From NCBI RefSeq assembly GCF_030161635.1, contig NZ_BSUO01000001.1, positions 3,267,199-3,331,198 on the forward strand: DNA of 64,000 bases, read 5' to 3'. Shown here in pieces: positions 48,753 to 59,435 of the stretch. The position numbers and the translations under genes were made by a program. Origin of the DNA: Mobilicoccus caccae. GTDB lineage: Bacteria; Actinomycetota; Actinomycetes; Actinomycetales; Dermatophilaceae. The number at the start of each line of letters is the position of its first letter. Within the stretch, counting starts at the first letter, position 1. The notes under the pieces are model-generated. The model did no database searches. It was given only the letters and a program-made list of their open reading frames with translations, and had not been told where the DNA came from.

Positions 48753-49574
48753 TCAGACCCTCGCTCCACTCGCGGCGTGACTACCAGAGACGAACGCCTC
48801 CATCCCGACCTGCTCGTCGGGGGGCCCGGAGGCGATGAGAGAACGCACCGTGTCGCGGTCCTGCCCGGCCAACGCCGGCAGGGTGCAGGTCACGGCCTCG
48901 ATGGCGTGCGCGTACGGCGACTGCCGGTCGGTCAGGGAGATCCGCAGCAACTCCAGACCCGGCCGGTGGTCGAGCAGGAGGGTGCGGCCGACGGCACCGT
49001 CGACACTGGCCGCGAAGTCGAGCGCGACGCACAGGTGGTCGGGCAGCTCGTCCTCGGCGAGGGTCGCACCGCAGCGCTGATAGGCCTGCTTGATGTCGAG
49101 CAGGGCCATGCCGCGACGCCGCGTGTCGCCGTAGGCGTAGTAGGTCAGGTGGAGGCAGCAGCGACGGCGCAGGTCGAACGTCTCGACGTAGGAGAACTGC
49201 GCCGCCTGCAGTGGTACCTGCTCGAGGTACTCGACGACGGCGAGCAGATGCCGCGCCGCCGGACCCGACGCACCCTCCTCGATGGCGGCCCGGATCACCG
49301 GGAGGTCCGCGAGGAGTTGGTCGTCGGGGTAGTCCAGCAGCAGCGAGGCCGCCTGGTAGATCACGCGATCCGCCTCGGTGACCCGCACACCCCGGGAACG
49401 TTCGAGCACCGTCGCGCTGCGGGGCACAGCGGTGTCGGGCATGTGCCCCGACAGACCGGCGGGCACCGACGGCTCCCACGGCGTGCCCGTCTCGGGGTCG
49501 CGCTCCTCCGGGTGGGTCGGCGCCGCGATGGCCGGGGCGGGCTTGCGGCGCAACAGGGGCAGGGAGAGCTTCAC
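48753..49574 (-). CDS. narJ: Nitrate reductase assembly chaperone
   Basis: 273 residues from a GTG at 49574 that overlaps the narH stop (GTGA). A non-conserved Pro-rich N-terminal region (about 60 residues) precedes the helical NarJ/TorD-like chaperone: YQAASLLLDYPDDQLLADLP, YVETFDLRRRCCLHLTYYAYG, and DELPDHLCVALDFAA. It helps insert the Mo cofactor and Fe-S cluster into NarG and is not part of the finished enzyme. Confidence 0.92.
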   Translation of the reverse strand: MKLSLPLLRRKPAPAIAAPTHPEERDPETGTPWEPSVPAGLSGHMPDTAVPRSATVLERSRGVRVTEADRVIYQAASLLLDYPDDQLLADLPVIRAAIEEGASGPAARHLLAVVEYLEQVPLQAAQFSYVETFDLRRRCCLHLTYYAYGDTRRRGMALLDIKQAYQRCGATLAEDELPDHLCVALDFAASVDGAVGRTLLLDHRPGLELLRISLTDRQSPYAHAIEAVTCTLPALAGQDRDTVRSLIASGPPDEQVGMEAFVSGSHAASGARV

Positions 49575-51171
49575 TGCGTCAGCCCCTCCGAACGGTCCGA
49601 AGGATCGCCCATGCGATCGGCAGACATCCGCTTGGCGATCTCGTTGCGGCTTTGGATGGCCACCGGCACCGGACCACCCCGACCGGAGTCGGCCCCGAAC
49701 GGGGAGTCTCCCCCGCCGTACTCGGAGACCGCGCAGTCGGTGGCGAGCTCCTCGAGGCGGTGGGCGTCCTCGACGTGGGCGCTCGGGATGACGTAGCGCT
49801 CGTCGTACTTCGCGATCGCGAGCAGGCGGTACATGTCGTACATCGCCTCCTCGGTCATGCCCACCGACGCCGGGATCTCGGCCTTCGGGTCGCGGCCCAG
49901 GTTGATGTCGCGCATGTACGAGCGCATCGCCGCGAGCTTCTTGAGCACGTTCTCGACGATGGTGACGTCGCCCGCGGTGAACAGCTCCGCCAGGTACGCA
50001 CTCGGGATGCGCAGCGTGTCGATGGCGCTGAACAGGACGTCGTGCGACTCCACGTCGGTGGCCGGGCCCGCGCTGCGGGTGACCTCGTCGACGATCGGCG
50101 ACAGCGGCGGGATGTACCAGACCATCGGCATGGTGCGGTACTCCGGGTGCAGCGGCAGCGCGACCTCGTAGTCGTGGATGAGGCGCCACACCGGGGACTT
50201 CTGCGCGCCCGCGATCCAGTCCTCCGCGATGCCGGCGCGACGCGCCTCCTCGATGACGACGGGGTCGTGCGGGTCGAGGAAGCACTCACGCTGCGCCTGG
50301 TAGAGCCGCTTCTCGTCGGGCTCGGTGGCGGCCTCCAGCACCTTGTCGGCGTCGTAGAGCACCAGGCCGATGTAGCGCAGCCGGCCCACGCACGTCTCCG
50401 AGCACACGGTCGGGATGCCGACCTCGATGCGCGGGAAGCAGAACGTGCACTTCTCGGCCTTGCCGGTGCGGTGGTTGAAGTAGACCTTCTTGTACGGGCA
50501 GCCGGTGATGCACTGCCGCCAGCCGCGGCACGCGTCCTGGTCGACGAGGACGATGCCGTCCTCCTCGCGCTTGTAGATCGCACCGCTCGGGCAGGAGGCC
50601 GCGCAGCTCGGGTTGAGGCAGTGTTCGCAGATGCGCGGCACGTAGAACATGTACGTGCGCTCGAACTCCATCTTGACGTCCTCCTGCACCTTGCGCAGGA
50701 TCACGTCGCGCTCGAGCAGTTCGGAGTTGCCGCCGAGGTTGTCGTCCCAGTTGGCCGACCACTCGATGTTCATGGGTTTGCCCGTGATGAGCGAGTACGG
50801 GCGGGCGACCGGCGTGTGCTCCTGCAGGGGGCGCTGATGAGCGTGTCGTAGTCGTACGTCCACGGCTCGTAGTAGTCGTCCATGCCCGGCAGGATCGGGT
50901 TGGCGAAGATCTGCAGCAGCTTCTTCACGCGGCCACCGGCGCGCAGCTTGAGCCGGCCGCTCTTGGTGAGGACCCAGCCACCCTTCCAGCGCTCCTGGTC
51001 CTCGTACGTGCGGGGGTACCCGAGGCCGGGGCGGGTCTCGACGTTGTTCCACCAGATGTACTCGGTGCCGGAACGGTTGGTCCATGCCTGCTTGCACGTG
51101 ACCGAACAGGTGTGACACCCGATGCACTTGTCGAGGTTCATCACCATCGCCATCTGGGCCATGACGCGCAT
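49571..51171 (-). pseudogene. narH: Respiratory nitrate reductase beta subunit (one -1 frameshift)
   Basis: 533 residues if repaired. The ATG at 51171 follows AAGGAG. Cysteine groups for four Fe-S clusters: DKCIGCHTCSVTCKQAW; CEHCLNPSCAASCPSGA; CRGWRQCITGCPYKK; and CTFCFPRIEVGIPTVCSETC. It carries electrons from NarI to NarG. The frame breaks at the G run 50827-50831: TLISAP should continue LQEHTPVARPYS, needing one more C on the coding strand. All functional residues are intact, so a sequence error is likely. Confidence 0.93.
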
Positions 51172-51244
51172 CAGATCGCTCCTTGCTGGGCGCGGGTCGG
51201 GCGGCTCGGGGTCGCGGCGGGGGACGCCGCGGGCATGGATGCCA

Positions 51245-54200
51245 TCAGTAGGTGACCTCCTGGCTGCGGCGGCGGATGACGGTGACCTCGTCGCGCTGGT
51301 TACCCGTCGGGCCGTAGGTGTTGAACGCCCACGAGATCTGTCCGTACCCACCGGCGACGTGGCTGGGCTTGAACAGGATTCGCGTGGCCGAGTTGTGGAT
51401 GCCGCCGCGCTTGCCGCTCGCCTCGGCGATCGGCACGTTGATCGTGCGGTCCTGGGCGTGGTGCATGTAGACCGTGCCCTGCGGCATGCGCGTGGAGACG
51501 ATGGCCCGCGCCGCGATGACACCGTTGCGGTTGACGGCCTCGATCCAGTCGTTGTCCTTGATGCCGAGCTTGTCGGCGTCGACCGTGCTCATCCAGATGG
51601 CCTGCCCGCCGCGGGCCAGGCTGAGCATGAGCAGGTTGTCCTGGTACTCGGAGTGGATCGACCACTTGTTGTGCGGGGTGAGGTAGCGGACCGTGAGGCC
51701 CAGCCCCTCGGCGTCGGGCTGCCCGAGTTCGGGCTCGCCGTAGAGCAGGTGCATGTTGAGCGGCGGCCGGAACACCGGCAGCGCCTCCCCGGACTCGCTC
51801 AACCAGTCGTGGTCGATGTAGAACTGCTGCCGGCCGGTGACCGTGTGCCACGGCTTGAGCCGCTCGACGTTGACGACGAACGGGCTGTACCGGCGGCCAC
51901 CGTGCTCGCTGCCCGACCATTCGGGTGAGGTGATGACCGACTGCGGCGCCACCTGCGTGTCGGTGAACGTGATGCGCTTGCCGGCCTCGTCGGCGGAGAG
52001 GTCGGCCAGCTTCATGCCGGTGCGCTCCTCGTACTGCTTCCACCCCTCGGTGGCGAGGCGGCCGTTGGTCGTGCCGGAGAACGCGAGGATGGCCTCGCAC
52101 ATGTGCCGGTCCTCGGTCAGGGCCGGCTGGCCGTCGGCGATGCCGCCCCGGACCTTGCCGTTGCGGCCGCGCAGCATCTCGACCTCGGGCGTCGGGTCGT
52201 AGGTGACGCCCTTGGTGACCATGCCGAGCTTGCTCGCGAGCGGTCCGATGGCGCCCCACTTCTGGGCCACCGTCGTGTAGTCGCGTTCGACCTCGACCAT
52301 CTTGGGCATCGTCTTGCCCGGGACGGGGTCGCACTCCCCGGCACGCCAGTCCTTGGCCACGCCGCGCGGGTAGGCCATGGCGTCGGGTGTGTCGTGCTGC
52401 AGCGGCGCGAGCACCAGGTCGGTGCGGGTGCCCAGGTGCGTCGCGGCGAGCTCGCTCACCTTCTCGGCCATGAGCTTGAACGTCACGTAGTCGCTCTTGG
52501 CCTGCCACGGCGGGTTGATCGCCGGGTTGAAGGAGTGCACGTAGGGGTGCATGTCGGTGCTGGACAGGTCGTACTTCTCGTACCAGGTCGCGGCCGGGAA
52601 GACGAGGTCGGAGAACAGCGTCGTGCTCGTCATCCGGAAGTCCAGGCACATGAGCAGGTCGAGCTTGCCCTCGGGCAGGTCCGGGTTCCAGGTGACCTCG
52701 CTGCCGCGGTGCCCCTCCCCGGCCGGCTCGGCCCGCAGTGAGTGGTCGGTGCCCAGCAGGATCTTGTTGAAGTACTCGTTGCCCTTGGAGCTCGAGCCCA
52801 TGAGGTTGGAGCGCCACACCGTGAGCACCTTGGGGTGGTTGTGCTCGCCGTCGGGGTCCTCCGCGACGAACTTGAGTCGCCCGCTGGTGAGTTCGCGGAC
52901 GATGTAGTCCTTGGGCGCCATCCCCTCGGCCTTGGCGGCGTCGCAGTGGTCGAGGATGTTGCCGGCGAGGGTGGGGAAGCTCGGCATCCACCCCATGCGG
53001 GCGGAGGCGGCGAGCAGGTCGGCGGGCGACTTGCCCTTCCACATCCCGGTGCCGGTCGCGGCGGCGATGGCGTCGGCGCCGTGGGAGTCGTAGCGCCACT
53101 GGCCGGTGTGCAGGTAGAAGAACGCCGCCGAGATGTTCTGGCGCGGCGGGCGCTGCCAGTCCAGGGCGAACGCCATCTGGCTGAAGCCGGTGTGCGGACG
53201 CACCTTCTCCTGACCGACGTAGTGGGCCCAGCCGCCACCGTTCTTGCCCTGGCACCCGGTGAGGGTCGTGAGGGTGAGGAACGTGCGGTAGATGGTGTCG
53301 GAGTGGAACCAGTGGTTGGTGCCCGCGCCCATGATGATCATGCAGCGTCCGCCGGAATCCCGTGCGGTGCCGGCGAACTCGCGAGCGATGCGGATGCACT
53401 GCGCGGCCGGGACACCGGTGAAGGTCTCCTGCCACTCCGGCGTGCCGACACCGTCGGGGTCCTCGTAGCCGGCCGGCCACTGACCCGGCAGTCCCTCGCG
53501 GGCGACGCCGTACTGGGCCAGCAGCAGGTCGAAGACGGTGCAGACCAACTGGCCCTCGATCTCGCGCGTGGGCACGCCACGGATCATCGTGGCGGCGGTG
53601 CCGTCGAGGGTGTCGAACCGCGGCAGCGCGACCTCCGTGCCGCCGGCGCCGTCTCCGGCGGTGGTCAGCAGCGGACGGATGTCACCGAGGTCGAGGTTCC
53701 ACTTGCCCTTGCCCTCCTCGCCGAACCGGTGACCGAGCGAGCCGCCCGGCACGACCGGCACGCCGTTGGGGTCGTCGGCCCCGTCGAGCAGCATCGGCTT
53801 GAAGTCGGCGTTCTCGCTGGTGTCACCGAGGTCGGAGGCCATGAGGAACTTGCCCGGGACGAGCACCTCGCGCCCGTCGATCTCACGCGTCTCGAGGCGC
53901 ACGAGGAACGGCAGGTCGGTGTAGGTGGCGACGTAGGAGGAGAACTCCGGGGTGTTCTTCTCGACGAAGAACTCCTTGAGGATGACGTGGCCCATGGCGA
54001 TGGCCAGCGCCGCGTCGGTGCCCGGCGCCGCGGGGACCCACTCGTCGGCGAACTTGACGTTGTCCGCATAGTCGGGGGCGACGGCGACGACCTTGGTGCC
54101 GCGGTAGCGGACCTCGGTCATGAAGTGCGCGTCCGGAGTACGGGTGACGGGGACGTTGGAGCCCCACATCATCAGGTACGCGGCGTCCCACCAGTCGGCG

Positions 54201-54978
54201 GATTCGGGCACGTCGGTCTGGTCGCCGAACATCTGGGGGAGGCCGGCGGGAGGTCGGCGTACCAGTCGTAGAAGCTCAGCATGGTGCCGCCGAGCAGGGA
54301 GTAGAACCGGGCACCGGCCGCATAGGAGGCCATCGACATGGCCGGGATGACCGAGAAGCCCGCGAGACGGTCGGGACCGTACGCCTTGATCGTGTGCACG
54401 TGGGCGGCCGAGGCGATCTCGACGGCCTCCTCCCACGTCACGCGCACGAGGCCACCCTTGCCGCGGGCCTGCTTGTACCGGCGCGCCTTCTCGGGGTCCT
54501 CCACGATCGAGGCCCACGCCCGCACCGGGTCGTCGTCGAACTGCGCCTTGGCCTCGCGGAACATCTCGACCAGCACGCCTCGCGCGTACGGGTAGCGCAC
54601 GCGCGTGGGGCTGTAGGTGTACCAGGAGAAGGCGGCGCCGCGGGGGCAGCCGCGGGGCTCGTACTCGGGGCGGTCCGGACCGACGGTCGGGTAGTCGGTC
54701 TGCTGGGCCTCCCACGTGATGATGCCGTCCTTGACGTACACCTTCCACGAGCAGGAGCCCGTGCAGTTGACGCCGTGGGTGGAGCGCACCACCTTGTCGT
54801 GGCTCCAGCGGTCACGGTAGAAGGTGTCGGCGTCGCGACCACCCTCGATGGTGACCGTGCGGAGGTCGTCCGCGACGTTGGTGGACTTCTTGGTGAAGCG
54901 CCGTCCCATCCTCAGGAGGGCGTCGGTGGCCGAGCCGTCCATTCCGGCGGTCGGGCGGGTTCCGGAGGTGGTGCTCAA
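51245..54978 (-). pseudogene. narG: Respiratory nitrate reductase alpha subunit (one -1 frameshift)
   Basis: 1244 residues if repaired, the normal NarG length. A TTG start at 54978 has AAGGAG at 7-nt spacing. The FS0 cluster ligands (one His, three Cys) lie in [16 protein letters not shown] and RGCPRGAAF. The molybdopterin domain includes WGSNVPVTRTPDAHF and GAGTNHWFHSDTIYR. It reduces nitrate at the Mo-bisMGD centre. The frame breaks at the G run 54235-54239: DLPPASP should continue [12 protein letters not shown], needing one more C. Cytoplasmic, no Tat signal. First gene of the operon. Confidence 0.94.
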
Positions 54979-55012
54979 CGGCTGACTCCTTCATCCAGGG
55001 GGCGTCGTGTCA

Positions 55013-55018
55013 TTTATA
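55013..55018 (-). promoter_or_regulatory. Candidate -10 element of the narGHJI promoter
   Basis: TATAAA on the minus strand, 34 bases before the narG start codon. AT-rich in a GC-rich setting. No good -35 is seen at the proper spacing, which would fit a promoter needing an activator. Confidence 0.4.
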
Positions 55019-55067
55019 CCGGAGATCCCCCGCCAAATGCTGGTGGGTGGGCGATCCCGTCGGGCGA

Positions 55068-55865
55068 TCATTTTTCGCTGAGCACCATGTGGCAGCTCGA
55101 CTGCGTGGCCCACGGCTCGAGCCGCGCGGTGGCTCGGCCCCGGGAGGTCGTCTCGACGACGCGGGCCGCCATCCCCCGGTGCACCTCGCACATCAATCCG
55201 TCGACCTGCCCGGCGCGCATGAACGGACACGCCCGGCACTCGATCTCCCGCCGGTCCTCCGACACCGCGGCGCCGAAGCCGAGGGCGGAGAAGAAGAAGG
55301 CGATCTTGTCCATGTGATCGGCGAGCCGCAGGTGCGCGTACGCGCGCGCCGAGTGGACCCGGTGGTCCGGGATCGCCTCACCCACCATGCGATCCGCCCA
55401 CGCGACCCCGATCTGACGGGCCGCGGCGGCCGGGGTCGGGTGGGTGTCCCGCAGGACCGAGACCGTGGCACCGAGGACGTCGAGGAACATCCGCAGCGGA
55501 CCCTCGACGTCGGTGGGAACGACGGAGGAGTACCCGAACGAGGGACGTCCGGGGCCCGAGACGGGCAGGCGCTCCCGACGCACGAGCCCCGCCGCCAGCA
55601 GAGCGTCGAGGGTCTCACGGATGGAGCTGGACCTGATGCCCGCGTCCCCGGCGAGCTGCGCCGCGGTCACCGGCTCACCGGCCGACCCGAGACGGGTGAG
55701 GACCGAGCGCTGCGCGGGAGTCAACCCGGCGACGCGGCGCAACGACTCCGCGACCGACATCGCCGGCGGGTCAGGGGAGATCGTCGAGGCGTGAGAGGAC
55801 CCGACATCCGGCCGTCCGACCGTCCCGTCGCCACCGCTGTAGCCGTTCACCGCCGCGATCCTCAT
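55068..55865 (-). CDS. HTH regulator with C-terminal cysteine cluster (SufR-like), beside narGHJI
   Basis: 265 residues from the ATG at 55865, with GGAGG upstream; an earlier ATG at 55964 is unlikely. Winged helix about residues 45-115 (LTPAQRSVLTRLGSAGEPVT, SSSIRETLDALLAAGLVR, GPGRPSFGY). The C-terminal cluster is C210-x2-C213-P-F, C226-E-V-H, and C258-H, matching in order the regulator beside nirK (29471). It probably binds an Fe-S cluster and senses O2 or NO. It lies between narG (same strand, downstream) and narK1 (divergent), the proper place to control both. Cluster binding and targets are inferred. Confidence 0.72.
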   Translation of the reverse strand: MRIAAVNGYSGGDGTVGRPDVGSSHASTISPDPPAMSVAESLRRVAGLTPAQRSVLTRLGSAGEPVTAAQLAGDAGIRSSSIRETLDALLAAGLVRRERLPVSGPGRPSFGYSSVVPTDVEGPLRMFLDVLGATVSVLRDTHPTPAAAARQIGVAWADRMVGEAIPDHRVHSARAYAHLRLADHMDKIAFFFSALGFGAAVSEDRREIECRACPFMRAGQVDGLMCEVHRGMAARVVETTSRGRATARLEPWATQSSCHMVLSEK

Positions 55866-55909
55866 TGCGGGCCTCCCTCCACGAACCGTCGATCCGGTTC
55901 TTATACACC

Positions 55910-55929
55910 GGGTTTCCGCCTCGAAACCC
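55910..55929 (+). promoter_or_regulatory. Inverted repeat near the regulator start (candidate operator)
   Basis: GGGTTTC and GAAACCC are perfect 7-bp arms around CGCCTC. It lies 45 bp upstream of the regulator's start codon, well placed for autoregulation. Confidence 0.5.
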
Positions 55930-56073
55930 TTTACCCTCTGCTGAAGAGGGGGCACGGGCATCATGCCCCCACCGCCCCGACATCACCGGTGGCCACCTGC
56001 GCGAGGAAGGACCTTGTTCCCTACGGAGAAGACCGGCGCGACCGACTAGATTTCACAGGAGAGTCTCTGACAT

Positions 56074-56094
56074 AAACTCTCCGATCGAGAGTTT
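56074..56094 (+). promoter_or_regulatory. Inverted repeat upstream of narK1 (candidate operator)
   Basis: AAACTCTC and GAGAGTTT are perfect 8-bp arms around CGATC, 36 bp before the narK1 start. A related short palindrome, AGAGTCTCT, lies just upstream (about 56060-56068). This does not resemble the FNR or CRP consensus. Confidence 0.55.
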
Positions 56095-56130
56095 GCCTGC
56101 TCAGACCCGTGCTCACCAGCAGAGGACCCG

Positions 56131-57507
56131 ATGACGACCAGCCCACCGGATTCCACCCGCCCACCCGTGGAAACGACCGCAACCGCTCCCGCCCAGGCAC
56201 CCGGCGCCCACCGGGTGATGTGGATGTCGACGATCGGCTTCACCGCGATGTTCGCGGTGTGGATGATGTTCGGCATCCTGCAGAAGCCGATCCGCACCGA
56301 GCTGAACCTCACTGAGGCTCAGTACAGCTGGATCCTCGCGGCCGCGATCCTCAACGGGTCGATGTGGAGGTTGCCGGCCGGCATCATCACCGACCGCATC
56401 GGTGGCCGCAAGGTCATGACCTTCCTGCTGCTCGCCAGCGCGGTCCCGGCGTTCCTCGTCTCCCAGGCACAGAGCTACGCGATGCTCCTGTTCCTCGCCT
56501 TCCTCGTCGGCTTCGCCGGCAACTCGTTCACCGTTGGAACGGCCTGGAACTCCGCCTGGTTCACCCGCAACCGTCAGGGCTTCGCCCTCGGCGTCTTCGG
56601 AGCGGGCAACGTCGGCGCGTCCGTCACCAAGCTCATCGGCCCGGCGTTCATCGCCGCCACCACAGGCGCCACATACTTCGGCATCGTCCAGGGCGGATGG
56701 CGCCTCATCCCCGTCCTCTACGCGTTCCTGCTCATCGCGCTCGCGCTCGCCACGTGGTTCGTCGTCCCCCACCAGGACCGCACGCCGGGCCACGGCAAGC
56801 CGCTGCGCGAGATGCTCGTCCCGCTGCGCGAGGCGCGGGTCTGGCGCTTCAGCCTCTACTACGTGGCCGTGTTCGGCGCCTACGTCGCCCTCTCCTCCAC
56901 GCTGCCCGGGTACTACGCCGACAACTTCGGTGTCGACCTCGCCGCTGCCGGTCTGCTCACGGCCACGTTCATCTTCCCGGCCTCGCTCCTTCGCCCGGTC
57001 GGCGGCTGGATGTCGGACCGCTGGGGTGCTCGCAGGATCATGTACCTCACGTTCGGGCTCATGCTCGTCTCGACCGGCATCCTCATGATGCCCAACGGGC
57101 ACATCGTCATCGCCCACGCCGACGGCAGCCAGACCCAGCACCTCGGGTACTCGATCGGCCTCGTGCCCGTCGTCATCCTCATCTTCATCCTGGGTTGCGC
57201 CATGGGCATCGGCAAGGCCGCGGTCTACAAGCACATCCCCGAGTACTACCCCGACAACGTCGGCTCGGTCGGCGGTCTGGTCGGGATGCTCGGCGGGCTC
57301 GGCGGGTTCTTCCTGCCGCCGATGTTCGCCTACAGCAAGGCATGGTCCGGATTCCCGACGAGCACGTTCTTCGTGCTCTTCATCCTCGTCGCGATCTGCG
57401 CGGTCTGGATGCACGTGACGATCCTTCGCATGCACGAAAAGCAGTCTCCCGAAATGGCTCGTGACATCGACGACAGCACCCTCTACACGACTGGAGCACC
57501 GGCATGA
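56131..57507 (+). CDS. narK: MFS nitrate/nitrite transporter, NarK1-like
   Basis: 458 residues with 12 helices. The nitrate-porter signature is AGFAGNSFTVGTAWNSAWF-like in helix 5 (GFAGNSFTVGTAWNSAWF) and a second in helix 11 (SVGGLVGMLGGLGGFFLPP). The motif GRKVMTFLLL follows helix 2. This is the shorter NarK1/NasA-like type, thought to act as a nitrate/proton symporter that starts uptake. Its stop overlaps the next start (ATGA), so the two are co-translated. In some bacteria these two are fused into one protein. Confidence 0.92.
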   Translation: MTTSPPDSTRPPVETTATAPAQAPGAHRVMWMSTIGFTAMFAVWMMFGILQKPIRTELNLTEAQYSWILAAAILNGSMWRLPAGIITDRIGGRKVMTFLLLASAVPAFLVSQAQSYAMLLFLAFLVGFAGNSFTVGTAWNSAWFTRNRQGFALGVFGAGNVGASVTKLIGPAFIAATTGATYFGIVQGGWRLIPVLYAFLLIALALATWFVVPHQDRTPGHGKPLREMLVPLREARVWRFSLYYVAVFGAYVALSSTLPGYYADNFGVDLAAAGLLTATFIFPASLLRPVGGWMSDRWGARRIMYLTFGLMLVSTGILMMPNGHIVIAHADGSQTQHLGYSIGLVPVVILIFILGCAMGIGKAAVYKHIPEYYPDNVGSVGGLVGMLGGLGGFFLPPMFAYSKAWSGFPTSTFFVLFILVAICAVWMHVTILRMHEKQSPEMARDIDDSTLYTTGAPA

Positions 57508-58912
57508 GCACCGCCCCGCCCCCTCCGAGGGCACCACGCGTTCATCGGAATGGTTGACGTCCTGGGATCCCGAGAACGCCGAGACCTGGGACTCCAAGCT
57601 GGCCTGGCGCACCCTGTGGGTGACGACCTTCTGTCTGACCCTGGCGTTCATCGCCTGGTTCCTTCCCAGCGCGATCATCCCCAAGCTCAACGCGCTCGGC
57701 TATTCCTTCACCAAGGATCAGCTCTATTGGATGGCGGCCATGCCCGGTCTCGCCGCCGGTCTGCTGCGGATCATCTGGATGGTCCTGCCGCCCATGATGG
57801 GCACGCGCAAGATGGTCACGCTCACCACGTTGCTGCTCATCGCCTCCACCCTCGGCTGGGGTGTGCGGGTGCAGTCGCCGACGGCCCCGTACTGGGAGCT
57901 CATGGTGCTGGCCTTCCTCGCCGGTATCGGTGGTGGCGCCTTCTCGGGATTCATGCCGAGCACCTCGTACTTCTTCCCCAAGAGCAAGCAGGGCACCGCC
58001 CTCGGCCTGCAGGCGGGCATCGGTAACCTCGGCGTCTCACTCGTGCAGTTGCTCACGCCGTACTTCATCGCGATGGGCGCCCTGGCGGTGTTCGGCGGTA
58101 GCCAGCAGATGACGATGCCGGGCCAGCAGCCCACCACGGTCTGGTACCAGAACGCGGCCTTCGTCTGGATCCCGCTCATGCTCATCGGAGCGGTCCTGGC
58201 GTGGACGACGTTGAAGTCGGTGCCGATCAAGGCCAACGTCAGGCAGCAGTTCGACATCTTCGGCAACATCGACACCTGGTACATGACGCTGCTGTACATC
58301 ATGACCTTCGGTACGTTCTCCGGTCTGTCGGCGCAGTTCGGTCTGCTCATGGCCAACCTGTACGGCATCGGCAACCCCGAGATCGTCCAGGGCGCCGGCT
58401 CCGGGGCGCAGATGCTCGTGCAGGGCTACCAGGTGCCGGACGTCGTCCAGTTCGTCTTCCTCGGCCCGCTCGTCGGTGCCGTCGCGCGGTTCGCCTTCTC
58501 TCCGCTGACCGACCGGATGGGTGGTGCGATCTGGACCCTCATCTCCGGTATCGGCCTCGTGTTCTCGATCGCGTACACGATTCCGGCGCTCACCCCGGAC
58601 ACGAGTTCCGCGGCGGCTCTCGACGCGGGCTTCAACCAGTTCCTCTGGGGCATGCTCGCGATCTTCCTGTTCTCCGGGATCGGCAACGCGAGCACGTTCA
58701 AGCAGATGCCGATGATCTTCGAGAAGCGTCAGGCCGGTGGCGTCATCGGGTGGACGGCGGCCATCGCCGCGTTCGGTCCGTTCTTCTTCGGTATCGGCGT
58801 GACGACCTTCGGTCCGGTGATCTTCTACGCCATCGGTATCGTCTTCGCGCTCATGTGCATCGTCATCACGTGGATGAGGTACGCCCGGAAGGGTGCTCCG
58901 AAGCCGAGCTGA
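57504..58912 (+). pseudogene. narK: MFS nitrate/nitrite transporter, NarK2-like (one -1 frameshift near start)
   Basis: 469 residues if repaired. The ATG overlaps the NarK1 stop. After MSTAPPP the frame breaks at the C run 57519-57523; one more C gives PSEGTTRSSEWLTSWDPENAE, the usual N-terminus. Helix motifs: LAGIGGGAFSGFMPSTSYFFP (first nitrate signature), GLQAGIGNLGVSLVQLLTPY, and FSGIGNASTFKQMPMIF. This is the longer type, commonly a nitrate/nitrite antiporter. As sequenced the true N-terminus is lost, but the rest is intact, so sequence error is likely. The stop codon lies inside the first copy of the 75-bp tandem repeat. Confidence 0.9.
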
Positions 58913-59074
58913 CGACAGGGCGAGGACACGAGCGCCAGCGAGGCCCGGAGCCCCGAGGAAGCCGGCGCTACCAACACGCCGAGCTGACGACAGGGCGAGG
59001 ACACGAGCGCCAGCGAGGCCCGGAGCCCCGAGGAAGCCGGCGCTACCAACACGCCGAGCTGACGACAGGGCGAG
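58903..59074 (+). repeat. 75-bp direct tandem repeat, 2.3 copies
   Basis: Units start at 58903, 58978 and 59053, each with GCCGAGCTGACGACAGGGCG. The first two copies are identical over 75 bp; the third diverges after 22 bp. The repeat begins in the last codons of narK2 (CCGAGC TGA), so the stop is copied three times. 75 bp is a multiple of three, but the resulting peptide is arginine-rich and shadow-like, so it is treated as non-coding. Slippage or unequal exchange at the operon end could explain it. Confidence 0.9.
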
Positions 59075-59092
59075 AAGACCAGCGCCAACGAG

Positions 59093-59127
59093 CGCCGGGG
59101 TGGGAGATGCGGTCTCCCACCCCGGCG
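59093..59127 (+). terminator. Terminator hairpin ending narK1-narK2
   Basis: CGCCGGGGTGGGAGA pairs perfectly with TCTCCCACCCCGGCG around TGCGG. It follows the tandem repeats, about 180 nt after the narK2 stop. Confidence 0.85.
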
Positions 59128-59435
59128 TTCGGCGTTTCCGGAGGCGGTGGATGAGGTGGAGGCGCGACGACCGGGTCGGGGCGGAGCGCCTGCGCCAACC
59201 GGTTTCGGGCACAAAAAGAGGGACGCTGCCGGGCGTGACCCCTGATTTCACGCCCGGCGCGTTCCCCCGTCGACAACCGGCTGAGACCCGAGCTGTCTTT
59301 GGTGCGGCCTGCCACCGCACTCACGACATTAGGGGCCGGGGCCCAGGCGGCACATCACACCTGGGGATGAAGCCGCACCATCCGAAGTCGTACATGGCGC
59401 TCGACCATAGGAGGGGTCACGCGAAAGGTGATAGA
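59128..59435. other. Intergenic region downstream of narK2
   Basis: About 300 bases between the hairpin and the convergent DUF2249 gene. No convincing gene, repeat or RNA was seen. Frames crossing it are short and arginine-rich. Confidence 0.5.

Noticed and set aside
50827..54239. Programmed frameshifting in narH and narG
   Set aside because: No slippery heptamer with a downstream structure is evident. The same -1 loss at C or C/G runs occurs in six other unrelated genes, so base loss in the sequence is simpler.
58903..59074. CRISPR array
   Set aside because: The 75-bp units are directly adjacent and identical, with no unique spacers and no cas genes in the window.
58903..59154. Protein with repeated 25-residue units encoded by the tandem repeats
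   Set aside because: The frame lacks a plausible start and ribosome binding site, and the peptide is Arg/Gly-rich as in shadow frames.
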